A DNA stretch of 25,268 nt from Tethybacter castelli (GTDB lineage Bacteria; Pseudomonadota; Gammaproteobacteria; Tethybacterales; Tethybacteraceae). The notes below the pieces were generated by a model. The model made no database searches. It had not been told where the DNA came from and worked only from the letters and a program-made list of their open reading frames with translations. A program made the translations under genes and the position numbers. The first letter of the stretch is position 1. Each line of letters opens with the position of its first letter. The stretch spans positions 1-25,268 of the forward strand of contig JAZHEJ010000046.1 in assembly GCA_036679665.1 (NCBI GenBank). Reading direction: 5' to 3'. Of the stretch, positions 1-7,364 are shown in pieces.

Positions 1-317
1 ACGAGGCGATAAAGCCAAATTCCGATACTGCGTATGCTTATTACAACCGCGCGATCGCCAAGCGGAGCAATGATGATCTGGTTGGTGCGATCGCCGACTA
101 CGGCAAGGCGATTAAGCTAAATCCCGATAAAGCGGAAGCATATATTAACCGCGGGATTGCTAAGTATGACCAAGGCGATTTGGTTGGAGCGATAGCCGAC
201 TACAACGAGGCGATAAAGCCAAATTCCGATACTGCGTATGCTTATTACAACCGCGCGATCGCCAAGCGGAGCAATGATGATCTGGTTGGTGCGATCGCCG
301 ACTACGGCAAGGCGATT
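1..317 (+). repeat. Exact 113-bp repeat within the TPR array (1-113 and 205-317)
   Basis: Bases 1-113 are identical to 205-317, an offset of 204 bp, which is exactly two 34-residue TPR units. The match ends at a single difference (114 versus 318) and may extend left beyond the window. Perfect identity across synonymous positions, while the alternate repeats have diverged, points to a recent duplication or gene conversion of a two-TPR block. Confidence 0.95.
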
Positions 318-1430
318 GAGCTAAAGCCTGATTATGCGGAAGCTTATAACAACCGTGGAAATATCAAGTTTTTCAATAACGATCTGACTGACGCGATTGC
401 CGACTATGACAAAGTAAATAAGTTAGATTCTAGACTTGCTAGCTTTTATCCTTATCTTCACATTGCAAAGTGTACCGAAAGGGAAAAGCCAGATAAGCGC
501 AAGATGATTTTTGGGCTATATCTAATAGTTGTTGATTTGAAGAAAGCTATAAGTGATCAACAATACAAAGAAGTTGAGTTCATGCCCATGCATTACACAA
601 ATCTCAACGCATTAATAAACCTAGAGGGAGGGGCAAGCTTTCGGCTGTTCAATGCATCTAACATGACTGACCGCACTGAGGGTCAAGTATTTTTTGAATT
701 GTTGGGTTTGAATAAGACGAAACAAAAGGACATCAGTGACAAATTTGGCGGTATTGACCCAAGGTTTGGGAACTCGGACGCAAACACGGGCGAGGACATC
801 AGTGACAAATTTGGCGGTATTGACTCAAGCGATGTTTACATAGGTAGTTTTGTTATGGATAGCCATGATGATGTTGGAGACGATATGATGTGGCGCACAT
901 ATGGCAGACATGAAGGTAAAGAAAACGCGGGTTGCGCGCTAGTTTTTCAAAAAAATAGCTTTGCAAAGGAATTGTCATTAAGTAACTTCCACAATGCTTT
1001 ATTGAGAAATGATAATTCAACTTTCATAAAGAAGGACATATCCCACGAAGATTTATTTTTGTTTTCTGTTATTTATCAACATACCGTATCAGAATACAAA
1101 AGTATCAACAATAAACTGAAAGAACTAGGATCAATTTTGAGTGAATTGCAAAATATAAAAAGCGATTTAGCGAAATTAATCAGCAGTATGCTTGGTATAG
1201 TCCGTTTTTTGTTTAAACATAAAAAATATAGTCGTGAAAAAGAAGCTCGTTTAATCATATGGAACAATGATTCCACCGGTGAAGTGGTTAAGCGTGAACC
1301 TTTTGGTAAAAGATACATCGAATGCCCACCTAGCCTAAAACGTTATAAAATAATTTTTGGTAACGACGTCAAAGGGGTAGAAGATTGGGAACGTTGGATA
1401 GATGATTTAAATCGCAAATTAAAGTCTTAG
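3..1430 (+). CDS. TPR-repeat protein with DUF2971-like C-terminal domain (5' partial)
   Basis: The frame is open from base 3 to a TAG at 1428-1430, giving 475 visible residues; the true start lies left of the window. An in-frame TTG at 180 is only an internal codon of a repeat. The first ~145 residues are four complete 34-residue TPR units plus part of a fifth, with the usual pattern AYxNRG...G/DDLxxAIADYxKAIxLxPD. After a short linker the rest resembles the DUF2971 family: an HYTNL segment, RLFNASNMTDRTEG, a later SFVMDS...MMWRTYG stretch and GCALVF. TPR arrays usually mediate protein contacts. DUF2971 has no settled biochemistry, although it often occurs in accessory or defence neighbourhoods. 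Two internal duplications are described separately. The C-terminal half is much more AT-rich than the TPR part. TPR assignment is firm; DUF2971 is by motif recognition only. Confidence 0.8.
   Translation, partial: EAIKPNSDTAYAYYNRAIAKRSNDDLVGAIADYGKAIKLNPDKAEAYINRGIAKYDQGDLVGAIADYNEAIKPNSDTAYAYYNRAIAKRSNDDLVGAIADYGKAIELKPDYAEAYNNRGNIKFFNNDLTDAIADYDKVNKLDSRLASFYPYLHIAKCTEREKPDKRKMIFGLYLIVVDLKKAISDQQYKEVEFMPMHYTNLNALINLEGGASFRLFNASNMTDRTEGQVFFELLGLNKTKQKDISDKFGGIDPRFGNSDANTGEDISDKFGGIDSSDVYIGSFVMDSHDDVGDDMMWRTYGRHEGKENAGCALVFQKNSFAKELSLSNFHNALLRNDNSTFIKKDISHEDLFLFSVIYQHTVSEYKSINNKLKELGSILSELQNIKSDLAKLISSMLGIVRFLFKHKKYSREKEARLIIWNNDSTGEVVKREPFGKRYIECPPSLKRYKIIFGNDVKGVEDWERWIDDLNRKLKS
727..824 (+). 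repeat. 32-bp direct repeat in the DUF2971-like gene (727-758 and 793-824)
   Basis: The 32 bases at 727-758 recur identically at 793-824, a 66-bp offset that keeps the frame. The encoded peptide DISDKFGGID therefore appears twice, separated by 12 residues. It lies between the RLFNAS...TEG segment and the SFVMDS segment of the DUF2971-like domain, so it looks like a small in-frame tandem insertion in a loop. Confidence 0.9.
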
Positions 1431-1554
1431 CGTGCGCTTAGGATTAAAATAATGAAATCTTGGCATAAAAAAATGTTTATAAAACAATGCAGATCCCCTT
1501 AGTTCAAAATATTTACTAACATTTAATTGTTTCATATTTCCATAAATAATATAG

Positions 1555-1719
1555 TTGACAATTTTTTTAGGCTTTACTGCCTACAATTATTGGCCTGACT
1601 ATACATTGCAGGAAGATATCGACGAAAGGATATTACGGTATCAGATCTGCTCAGCCGGCTACAAATACTATATTGACAATAACGTGGAAAATGAAAACCT
1701 GACGATGTCAAGTCGGTAA
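1555..1719 (+). CDS. Possible small ORF or gene remnant of unknown function
   Basis: A TTG-initiated frame of 54 codons ends at TAA 1717-1719. The predicted peptide has a balanced, protein-like composition (for example YTLQEDIDERILRYQICSAG) rather than the biased composition of random AT-rich frames. No family was recognised. There is no clear ribosome binding site, and the start would be a TTG directly after a TAG, so it may equally be the tail of a decayed gene whose 5' part is gone. Low confidence. Confidence 0.2.
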   Translation: MTIFLGFTAYNYWPDYTLQEDIDERILRYQICSAGYKYYIDNNVENENLTMSSR

Positions 1720-1839
1720 TTACTCCAGTGGAACTATAGGATGATACCGTGTCTGGGTATATATGGTTTTTTGAATTTTAAAGGATCTAGTTAATATCAT
1801 AGATCGTAAATAATTATCATTTTGTTCGGTTATATAACA

Positions 1840-1873
1840 TACATATCGCAGATAGCGTTACTTACATATCGCA
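1840..1873. repeat. Paired direct repeat TACATATCGCA upstream of the ATPase gene
   Basis: TACATATCGCA occurs at 1840-1850 and again at 1863-1873, spaced 23 bp start to start (about two helical turns). The pair sits ~50 bp before the open frame of the AAA_14/DUF4143 gene. Two same-face sites near a gene start can be an operator, but no regulator gene is visible, so this is only a candidate. Confidence 0.3.
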
Positions 1874-1995
1874 AATCTTTTATATATAATATAGTCAGAT
1901 AGTTAATATACATAATAACAGAAATTTCTCAAACATATTATCCACGCTGGCAGGAACGGAATATTAGGTCAGCGCTTACTTCCTGCAGGGTACTC

Positions 1996-3168
1996 GTGCT
2001 CGTCGGACCCCGCCAGTGCGGTAAGACAACCACATCTTTGTCTTTTCCAGGCAACGTATATCGCTCGTTGGATAATATTGAAATGCGCGATGCGGCACTC
2101 AACGATCCGCATGTATTTGTCAAACACGAAAATCAGTTGATGATTATTGATGAAGTCCAGCGTGTCCCGTCGGTACTACTGGCGGTAAAAATTGCAGTCG
2201 ACAAAAATCAGGCTTATGGTCGTTTTTTACTGACCGGCTCTGTTGATATACAGGAGGTGTCTGGTGTGACCGAATCGCTGGCAGGACGGATGTGGAAAGT
2301 ACGCCTGCGTCCGCTTGCGGTAGGAGAAATAGAACGCAAAAAACCTCGGTTTATCCCACTTGCATTTAGTGGAGCACTACAGAAGTTGCAATTTTTGGAT
2401 GCGACAAATTACGATACGGATGCCTGCCTAGCGCTAGCCTTTGAGGGAGGCTACCCCGAACCGTTGCGGTTAAGTACACCACAAAGCAAAAGAGAATGGC
2501 ACATGAATTATTTGCAGGCGTTGGTAGATCAAGATCTCAGGGATATCATAAATATCAGACGTAGAGATAACATGTTCAAACTTATTGAGGTTCTTGCCGC
2601 CTGGTCTTCCAAATTTATGGACTTTTCCGGAATCGGAAAAAGCCTTGCGCTGGCGCGTCCGACGATTGAAAATTACATAAATGCCCTTGAAGCGCTTTAT
2701 CTGATTGAGCGGGTACATCCTTGGTATAAAACAGATTATGATCGGATAGGCAAGCAAGATAAGCTCTTTTTGACTGATACCGGATTGATGACTTCGATCT
2801 TGAATTGGCGTTTCGATGATGTTAGGCTGGCCGGTAAACTGAACAGTAAATTAATGGAAACCTTTGTGTTTAACCAGCTTGCAGCGCAGCTTGATGCACA
2901 AGAATCATCTTATGAGTTGTACCATTATCGCGACCGTAGTCAGCATGAAGTTGATTTCATTATTGAACATGAAGACAGAAGCATACTTGCTATTGAGGTC
3001 AAAGCAGGTTCAGCCGTTAATGCTTCTTCATTTAAGCATATACGCTGGTTCAAAGAGCATATAGCAAAGGATCGTCGAGTTACCGGGATCGTGCTATACA
3101 CCGGGAAACATGTTCTATCTTTTGGTAACAATCAATGGGCTGTACCGATATGTAGCCTATGGAGTTGA
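1996..3168 (+). CDS. AAA_14 / DUF4143 family ATPase with PD-(D/E)xK-like C-terminus
   Basis: From the GTG at 1996 the protein has 390 residues. The Walker A motif GPRQCGKTT is at residues 4-12, Walker B LMIIDE ends at D52-E53, and FLLTGS is at 77-82. Then come the DUF4143 helical region, with LFLTDTGLM, and a C-terminal HEVDF...AIEVKAG segment whose D320, E334 and K336 fit a PD-(D/E)xK nuclease-like core. Relatives are solitary cytoplasmic ATPases of unclear role. The frame is open upstream to 1918 and encodes YYPRWQER followed by RVLVLVG, which is the family's conserved N-terminus, but that stretch has no ATG, GTG or TTG. The real protein probably began earlier, so either an unusual start such as ATT at 1924 is used or the gene has lost its 5' end. 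Confidence 0.85.
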   Translation: MLVGPRQCGKTTTSLSFPGNVYRSLDNIEMRDAALNDPHVFVKHENQLMIIDEVQRVPSVLLAVKIAVDKNQAYGRFLLTGSVDIQEVSGVTESLAGRMWKVRLRPLAVGEIERKKPRFIPLAFSGALQKLQFLDATNYDTDACLALAFEGGYPEPLRLSTPQSKREWHMNYLQALVDQDLRDIINIRRRDNMFKLIEVLAAWSSKFMDFSGIGKSLALARPTIENYINALEALYLIERVHPWYKTDYDRIGKQDKLFLTDTGLMTSILNWRFDDVRLAGKLNSKLMETFVFNQLAAQLDAQESSYELYHYRDRSQHEVDFIIEHEDRSILAIEVKAGSAVNASSFKHIRWFKEHIAKDRRVTGIVLYTGKHVLSFGNNQWAVPICSLWS

Positions 3169-3251
3169 TAGCATATTGATATTTAGTTTTGATGTTAATG
3201 TTGGAACAAAGATAATCATATAATTGCCAAAAGTAAGCCTAAGGAGAGAAA

Positions 3252-4964
3252 GTGGGGCAACAGGATTTAAGTGTTCAGGAATTGGTTGACAAGATTAAGC
3301 GTGACGAAATCCGCTTGCCTGAGATGCAGCGACGGTATGTTTGGAAAAAGACCCAAGTCCGAGACTTGCTAGATTCCCTTTATCGGGGGTATCCTTCAGG
3401 GATGATCCTTACTTGGGAAAACAGCGAAGACGTCCCAACTCGGGATTTTGCGGTCGAACAAAAAGTGTCTGGTCAGCAACGATTTGAGTTGCTTTTAGAC
3501 GGTCAGCAACGTTTGACTTCACTTGTCGCAATTTTGAGTGGCGACCCAGTTACCGTTCGAGATCGACAAAATCCAATCGACATTCTATTTAATCTTGAAC
3601 ATCCTGAAGAACTAAAAGAGCCAACGGAAATAGATGAAAATGAACAAGATGGAGATGGCAATGATTCTGACTCGGATATTAGCATTGATGGTCCCAGTGA
3701 TAACGAGTTAGAAAAACGTTTTGCCCACCTGGCTTTTGTTGTAAATTTCAATAAACTTGCGATGTTGCCGAATTGGGTGTCAGTAACCGCAGTGTTCAAA
3801 GAATCGAGTGAAAGACCATTTCTCGACAAGGCCGGTGTTACCTCATTTGAAGATCCTCGCTACGACCGATTTACCAAGCGACTTAAGCGTCTTCGTGATA
3901 TTAAGGATTACAAATATCGAGTACAAATGCTTGAACGAAATATGTCCTACGAGAAAGTCACGGATATATATGTTCGGGTAAATTCACTCGGGAATAAGCT
4001 ACGTAGTTCCGATCTTGCATTGGCACAGATTACTGCAATATGGCGCGACTCGTTACATATTTTTCAGAAATTTGAAAAGCACTGTCGCAATGAAAAATCA
4101 TTTGATCTTGATTTGTCTACACACTTGAAGAATTTAATTGTTTTTGCGACCGACCAATCAAAATTCAAAAATGTCGGTAAATTAAAGCAGAAAGATTTAG
4201 AGAAAGCATGGGAAGAAGCACAAGAAGGGATGTTATTCGCTCTGGACTTTTTGCGTAGCAATATCAATATAGATAGTCGCGCTTTATTGTCGTCGCCGTT
4301 TATCATTTTAGTGTTGGCAGCATATTGTCATAAAAAGAGCTATAACTTGTCGCCCGAAGAGAGCAAGCGTCTTCGCTATTGGGTACTAGTGGCAAGTACC
4401 AAAGGCCGATATTCTCACGGTTCATCAGAAACGTTCCTGGATCAAGACTTGAATACGATCAAGCGAGGCGGAGACGTTGGAGGTCTTCTGCAGAGTTTGA
4501 AAACGCAGACCGGGCGTCTCGAAATTATACCGGGTGATCTTGAAAATAGAAGCAATCTCGGCGGCTATTTTAAGATTATGTACTTGGCGTTCCGACAGGA
4601 TGAAGCTCGAGATTGGCATAACCAATTAGTAATTACACGAAACCGCATTGACTCAAAGAATGCAATTCAGTTCCATCATATTTTTCCACATTCACTATTA
4701 AAAAAACATTCAATTCCAAATGCTAACGATATTTGCAATTTGGCTTTTATCAGCGGTCGCACCAACCGGCGTATTTCAGACAAAGAACCCGCTAAATATC
4801 TTCCAGACGTCATAAATAGAATAGGACAGGATGGACTGACAAAACAGTGTATACCATGTGACAGATCGCTGTGGACCTTAGATGCCTATGATAAGTTTTT
4901 GGTTAAGCGTCGCGAATTAATCGCGGACCGTCTAAATCAATTTCTTGGTCATGAAGACAATTGA
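3252..4964 (+). CDS. DUF262 domain protein with C-terminal HNH domain (GmrSD-like)
   Basis: A 570-residue protein starting at GTG 3252, five bases after a good AAGGAG ribosome site (3241-3246). The N-terminal DUF262 (ParB/GmrS-like) domain has RLPEMQRRYVW (21-31), YPSG (47-50) and the signature DGQQR at 83-87, linked in relatives to NTP hydrolysis. An acidic Asp/Glu/Ser-rich insert follows around residues 120-155. The C-terminus has FHHIFP with H475/H476, followed by ICNLAFIS and a conserved Asn, typical of the DUF1524/HNH nuclease fused to DUF262. Such proteins include GmrSD-type modification-dependent (type IV) restriction enzymes and SspE. No modification or phosphorothioation genes are adjacent, so a stand-alone type IV-like restriction role is inferred. 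It stands 83 bp after the ATPase gene and could share its transcript. Confidence 0.85.
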   Translation: MGQQDLSVQELVDKIKRDEIRLPEMQRRYVWKKTQVRDLLDSLYRGYPSGMILTWENSEDVPTRDFAVEQKVSGQQRFELLLDGQQRLTSLVAILSGDPVTVRDRQNPIDILFNLEHPEELKEPTEIDENEQDGDGNDSDSDISIDGPSDNELEKRFAHLAFVVNFNKLAMLPNWVSVTAVFKESSERPFLDKAGVTSFEDPRYDRFTKRLKRLRDIKDYKYRVQMLERNMSYEKVTDIYVRVNSLGNKLRSSDLALAQITAIWRDSLHIFQKFEKHCRNEKSFDLDLSTHLKNLIVFATDQSKFKNVGKLKQKDLEKAWEEAQEGMLFALDFLRSNINIDSRALLSSPFIILVLAAYCHKKSYNLSPEESKRLRYWVLVASTKGRYSHGSSETFLDQDLNTIKRGGDVGGLLQSLKTQTGRLEIIPGDLENRSNLGGYFKIMYLAFRQDEARDWHNQLVITRNRIDSKNAIQFHHIFPHSLLKKHSIPNANDICNLAFISGRTNRRISDKEPAKYLPDVINRIGQDGLTKQCIPCDRSLWTLDAYDKFLVKRRELIADRLNQFLGHEDN

Positions 4965-5105
4965 GATGCTACTTGGGCATTTTGATTTGTTACTTTGATA
5001 CGAAGATTGTTTAAATGTATTAGAAAACTTTATCAATGTTAATTTAATATATTTGTTCCAAATGGCGATCTACGTATTACTCGATTTATGCAATAACACC
5101 TGTAC

Positions 5106-5111
5106 TATAAT
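5106..5111 (+). promoter_or_regulatory. Possible -10 element (TATAAT) upstream of the dual-OB gene
   Basis: A consensus TATAAT lies 76 bp before the ATG at 5188 in the AT-rich gap after the DUF262 gene. A convincing -35 hexamer at 16-18 bp is not evident, so this is a weak promoter candidate. Confidence 0.25.
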
Positions 5112-5187
5112 GTCTTTGAATTGCTATTTGTAAAAAAATGACTTGATTGTGTGATTTGCTTGGGTTTGAGGAATCAATTTATCGATC

Positions 5188-5868
5188 ATGAGTTATTCAA
5201 AAACAATTCTTTGTTTAGCGTGTTCTTATATGGGAAAGGGAGGATATTGTATTGCAGGCAAAGAATTAATGGAGGATGGTAGCTTGGGTGATTGGATTAG
5301 ACCTGTTTCCACAAAAAAATGGCATCTGATCAATAAATGTAAGTTTAAACACTTGCCGAAATCAAATGGGGAACCAAATTTGCTGGTTAAATATTTAAAA
5401 ATACCAATTCATAATTATGTTCCACATGGGCACCAGATAGAAAATTATCAGATTGATAGTCGCAAAGAATTGGAGCTTCTAGACAGCTTTTCGGAACAAT
5501 ATAAGCAAAGCCTTGGAAAAACAATTGATAAGCCAGAAAATTTGTGGATAATGAATAGTTCCGAAAGTGATAACGATAAAGTCCCAAAGGAATCGATGGA
5601 GAAAATTGATTCTTCTTTATTACTTATTAAAGTTAAAAAGCAAATTAAATTATTTGGAGAACGGGCATGTTTTATATATAACGATGATAATTATCGGTTG
5701 AAAATTACTGATATACAACTTAGAGATAATTTTAAGAACAACGATATGTTGCCAGAAAACACTTTGTTGTGCGTAAGCTTGCCTAGTGTAATTAAAGAAA
5801 AAGGTTATGCTTATAAACTTGTTGCAGGGGTAATAACCCCTAAAATGTACGAGAACATATTGCTGTGA
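5188..5868 (+). CDS. Dual OB-fold domain protein (DuOB-like)
   Basis: A 226-residue soluble protein with no signal or membrane segment. Its N-terminus (KTILCLACSYMGKGGYCIAG, then DGSLGDWIRPVS at 31-42) and the LLVKYLKIPI...HQIENY segment match what I recall of proteins annotated as dual OB domain-containing. These are small proteins with two OB-like barrels, often beside DUF488 genes. The C-terminus reads YAYKLVAGVITP. OB folds usually bind single-stranded nucleic acid or ligands; no catalytic residues are evident. The gene is strongly AT-rich. Its usual partner, a DUF488 gene, is not next to it but 1.6 kb downstream, just behind a decayed duplicate of this gene's 3' end. Family assignment is by pattern memory and moderately confident; function is unknown. 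Confidence 0.65.
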   Translation: MSYSKTILCLACSYMGKGGYCIAGKELMEDGSLGDWIRPVSTKKWHLINKCKFKHLPKSNGEPNLLVKYLKIPIHNYVPHGHQIENYQIDSRKELELLDSFSEQYKQSLGKTIDKPENLWIMNSSESDNDKVPKESMEKIDSSLLLIKVKKQIKLFGERACFIYNDDNYRLKITDIQLRDNFKNNDMLPENTLLCVSLPSVIKEKGYAYKLVAGVITPKMYENILL

Positions 5869-5960
5869 AAAATAGAAGTTTACTATTGATTTTTTGGCTA
5901 AACGTTGGAAATTATTCCCATTATCAGCAAAGCAAATAAGCAGGTTGTTTGCTAATAATT

Positions 5961-5984
5961 AGATCTGTATTAGCAGATCTTTTT
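5961..5984 (+). terminator. Rho-independent-like terminator after the dual-OB gene
   Basis: AGATCTG (5961-5967) and CAGATCT (5974-5980) form a perfect 7-bp stem with a 6-base loop, followed immediately by a run of T (5980-5984). An alternative outer pairing GCTAAT/ATTAGC overlaps it. It sits ~92 bp after the dual-OB stop codon. The stem is short and not GC-rich, so termination would be modest. Confidence 0.45.
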
Positions 5985-6275
5985 GTTACTCAGAACAAAG
6001 CTTTGCTAATCAAAATCAGCTAATGAGATAGCATTTTTTGATGTGCTGGAAATTTCCAGATCTGAACATATGCGCTTGTAAATAGGCGATGGTTTTCCAA
6101 CTGGTTTATTAGTCCGACAACAATGAAGTATTTGCAAAAGACGCCGATACTGTGTGAAGACATACCTGAAACATAACATCGTACGATCCTGCTACAAAAA
6201 TATTATTTAAATAAAATACAGTTTGAGAAAAGCGTCGTTAAATCATATTCATAATATTTTGCAGAATAAATTAAT

Positions 6276-6303
6276 TTCAAATTTGAATATTTGATTATTC
6301 AAA
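6276..6303. promoter_or_regulatory. Operator-like palindrome cluster upstream of the permease
   Basis: TTCAAATTTGAA (6276-6287) is a perfect 12-bp palindrome. It overlaps a second inverted repeat, TTTGAATA (6282-6289) with TATTCAAA (6296-6303). The layout, three related half-sites ~130 bp before the permease start, resembles a repressor binding region. In such AT-rich DNA chance palindromes are common, so this is tentative. Confidence 0.25.
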
Positions 6304-6375
6304 ATCGAATTGATCATGGCTGTTATAGGTTTATTTATCACAGACAATATATGAATGATAAAGGTAAGGATAATT

Positions 6376-6432
6376 ATGGGCATGACATACATGCGCCATC
6401 ATTTGGCGAAGGTGCCGGTGTTGTTGCACTAA
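6376..6432 (+). CDS. Possible 18-residue leader peptide ahead of the permease gene
   Basis: ATG 6376 is preceded by AAGGA (6366-6370) at 5-base spacing, the best ribosome site in this stretch. It encodes MGMTYMRHHLAKVPVLLH and stops at TAA 6430-6432, four bases before the permease ATG, which has no Shine-Dalgarno of its own. Translation of this mini-ORF could deliver ribosomes to the permease start by coupling. No attenuator stem was recognised. It may simply be fortuitous. Confidence 0.3.
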   Translation: MGMTYMRHHLAKVPVLLH

Positions 6433-6436
6433 CAAA

Positions 6437-7192
6437 ATGGAATTTTTTCAGGATGTTTCACCCTGGGTAATCGGTGTAATGGTGCTGGCGGTATTTGGCG
6501 GCGCGATGGTGCAACACTTACTCGGGATGGGTTTTGGTCTTTTTTCCAGCCCATTTTTGATGCTGATCAATCCGCAAATGGTCCCGGCCGTTGTAATCAT
6601 GCTCGGTTTGTTGGTTTCAGCTCAGAATTATCTGCCCAATCTACGCAGTATCAATATGCGCCAGTGCGGTTTTGCGCTTGCCGGGCGCATCTTTGGAACC
6701 ATGCTTGGGGCAACATTGCTGGTATGGTTGGTGAGCCGGGAAGAAAATCGACTGTTTGCATTAGTGTTTGCTGGGATGTTAATCGTGATGGCCGTGATGT
6801 CGTTGTTGAATTTGCCGCAACTGCGCCGTTATTTGTCTCCTAAAAGTTATGCACTAACCACCATGGGTTTTGTTTCAGGGATATTCGGTACTGTAACTTC
6901 GGTGGGAGGCCCTCCGATGGCGCTTATATTTCAACATCAAGAACCACGCAGCGCTCGGCTGCATCTGAATTTCATTCTTGGAACCGGAGCGATAATGTCA
7001 GTGCTGGCCTTGTCGATAGGAGGACTGATTTCCACACAACATTTAGTAGCAACAGCAGTGCTTTGTGTGCCAGCTGCAATCGGGATTGTCGCCTCGCGTC
7101 TGATTGCAACGCGTGTACATCAGCATTACCGTATGTTAGTTTTACTTTTGGTAATTGTGGCTTCGATCGTGATTATTTTTCGTGCTTTGTAG
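6437..7192 (+). CDS. TauE/SafE family membrane permease
   Basis: A 251-residue, very hydrophobic protein with about eight predicted membrane spans and few charged residues, the usual size for TauE/SafE (DUF81) proteins. Features are the Gly-rich first helix followed by HLLGMGFGLFSSPF, then PAVVIMLGL, and a second-half helix with FVSGIFGTVTSVGGPPMAL. The two halves show the internal pseudo-repeat typical of this family. Members move sulfite, sulfoacetate, taurine-derived or other organic anions across the inner membrane; the substrate cannot be read from sequence. It is more GC-rich than the flanking AT-rich DNA. It separates the dual-OB gene from the DUF488 pair and has no obvious functional link to them. 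It lacks its own good ribosome site (see the leader ORF). Confidence 0.85.
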   Translation: MEFFQDVSPWVIGVMVLAVFGGAMVQHLLGMGFGLFSSPFLMLINPQMVPAVVIMLGLLVSAQNYLPNLRSINMRQCGFALAGRIFGTMLGATLLVWLVSREENRLFALVFAGMLIVMAVMSLLNLPQLRRYLSPKSYALTTMGFVSGIFGTVTSVGGPPMALIFQHQEPRSARLHLNFILGTGAIMSVLALSIGGLISTQHLVATAVLCVPAAIGIVASRLIATRVHQHYRMLVLLLVIVASIVIIFRAL

Positions 7193-7364
7193 GTTTGTTT
7201 CTTGTGAAAAAAAAGCTTGTAGTATGCAAGTTCGTATGGTAATTGCATTACTAACATATATTAAATCAAAATTGATTTACCAAATAATTACCATTAAATA
7301 GCGTATGAAATAAAATGATTTTGTTGTTAACGATGCGTAAAAACATGAATAATTTTTTATTTGG
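7193..7364. other. AT-rich spacer with nested inverted repeats
   Basis: ATGGTAATT (7236-7244) is repeated in inverted form as AATTACCAT (7286-7294). Between them lies TAAATCAA (7262-7269) with TTGATTTA (7272-7279). No gene is visible before the dual-OB remnant. The arrangement could be an operator or a cruciform-prone site; it has no T-tract on the plus strand. Confidence 0.35.

Larger units (their letters stand above)
1431..1995. other. AT-rich 565-bp stretch with a possible small ORF and paired 11-bp repeats
   Basis: There is no confident gene here. The left half holds a possible 54-codon ORF (1555-1719). The right half contains two copies of TACATATCGCA (1840-1850 and 1863-1873, 23 bp apart). 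The last ~78 bases are an open frame that is evidently the N-terminus of the following ATPase (see that gene). No tRNA, terminator with a good stem, or mobile-element ends were recognised. Confidence 0.6.
5869..6436. other. AT-rich 568-bp gap between the dual-OB gene and the permease
   Basis: This gap has no convincing gene. It contains a terminator-like hairpin (5961-5984), a cluster of TTCAAA/TTTGAA half-sites (6276-6303) and a short leader-like ORF just before the permease (6376-6432). I saw no transposase remnant and no recognisable IS ends. Together with the permease it forms the segment that separates the dual-OB gene from the two DUF488 genes. Confidence 0.6.

Noticed and set aside
1551..1583. 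TTGACA at 1555 with TACAAT as a promoter
   Set aside because: The spacing is 21 bp, outside the functional range, and the nearest firm gene starts hundreds of bases downstream.
7201..7236. Run of A followed by CTTG...CAAG as a reverse-strand terminator
   Set aside because: The stem is only four base pairs, and no minus-strand gene ends there.
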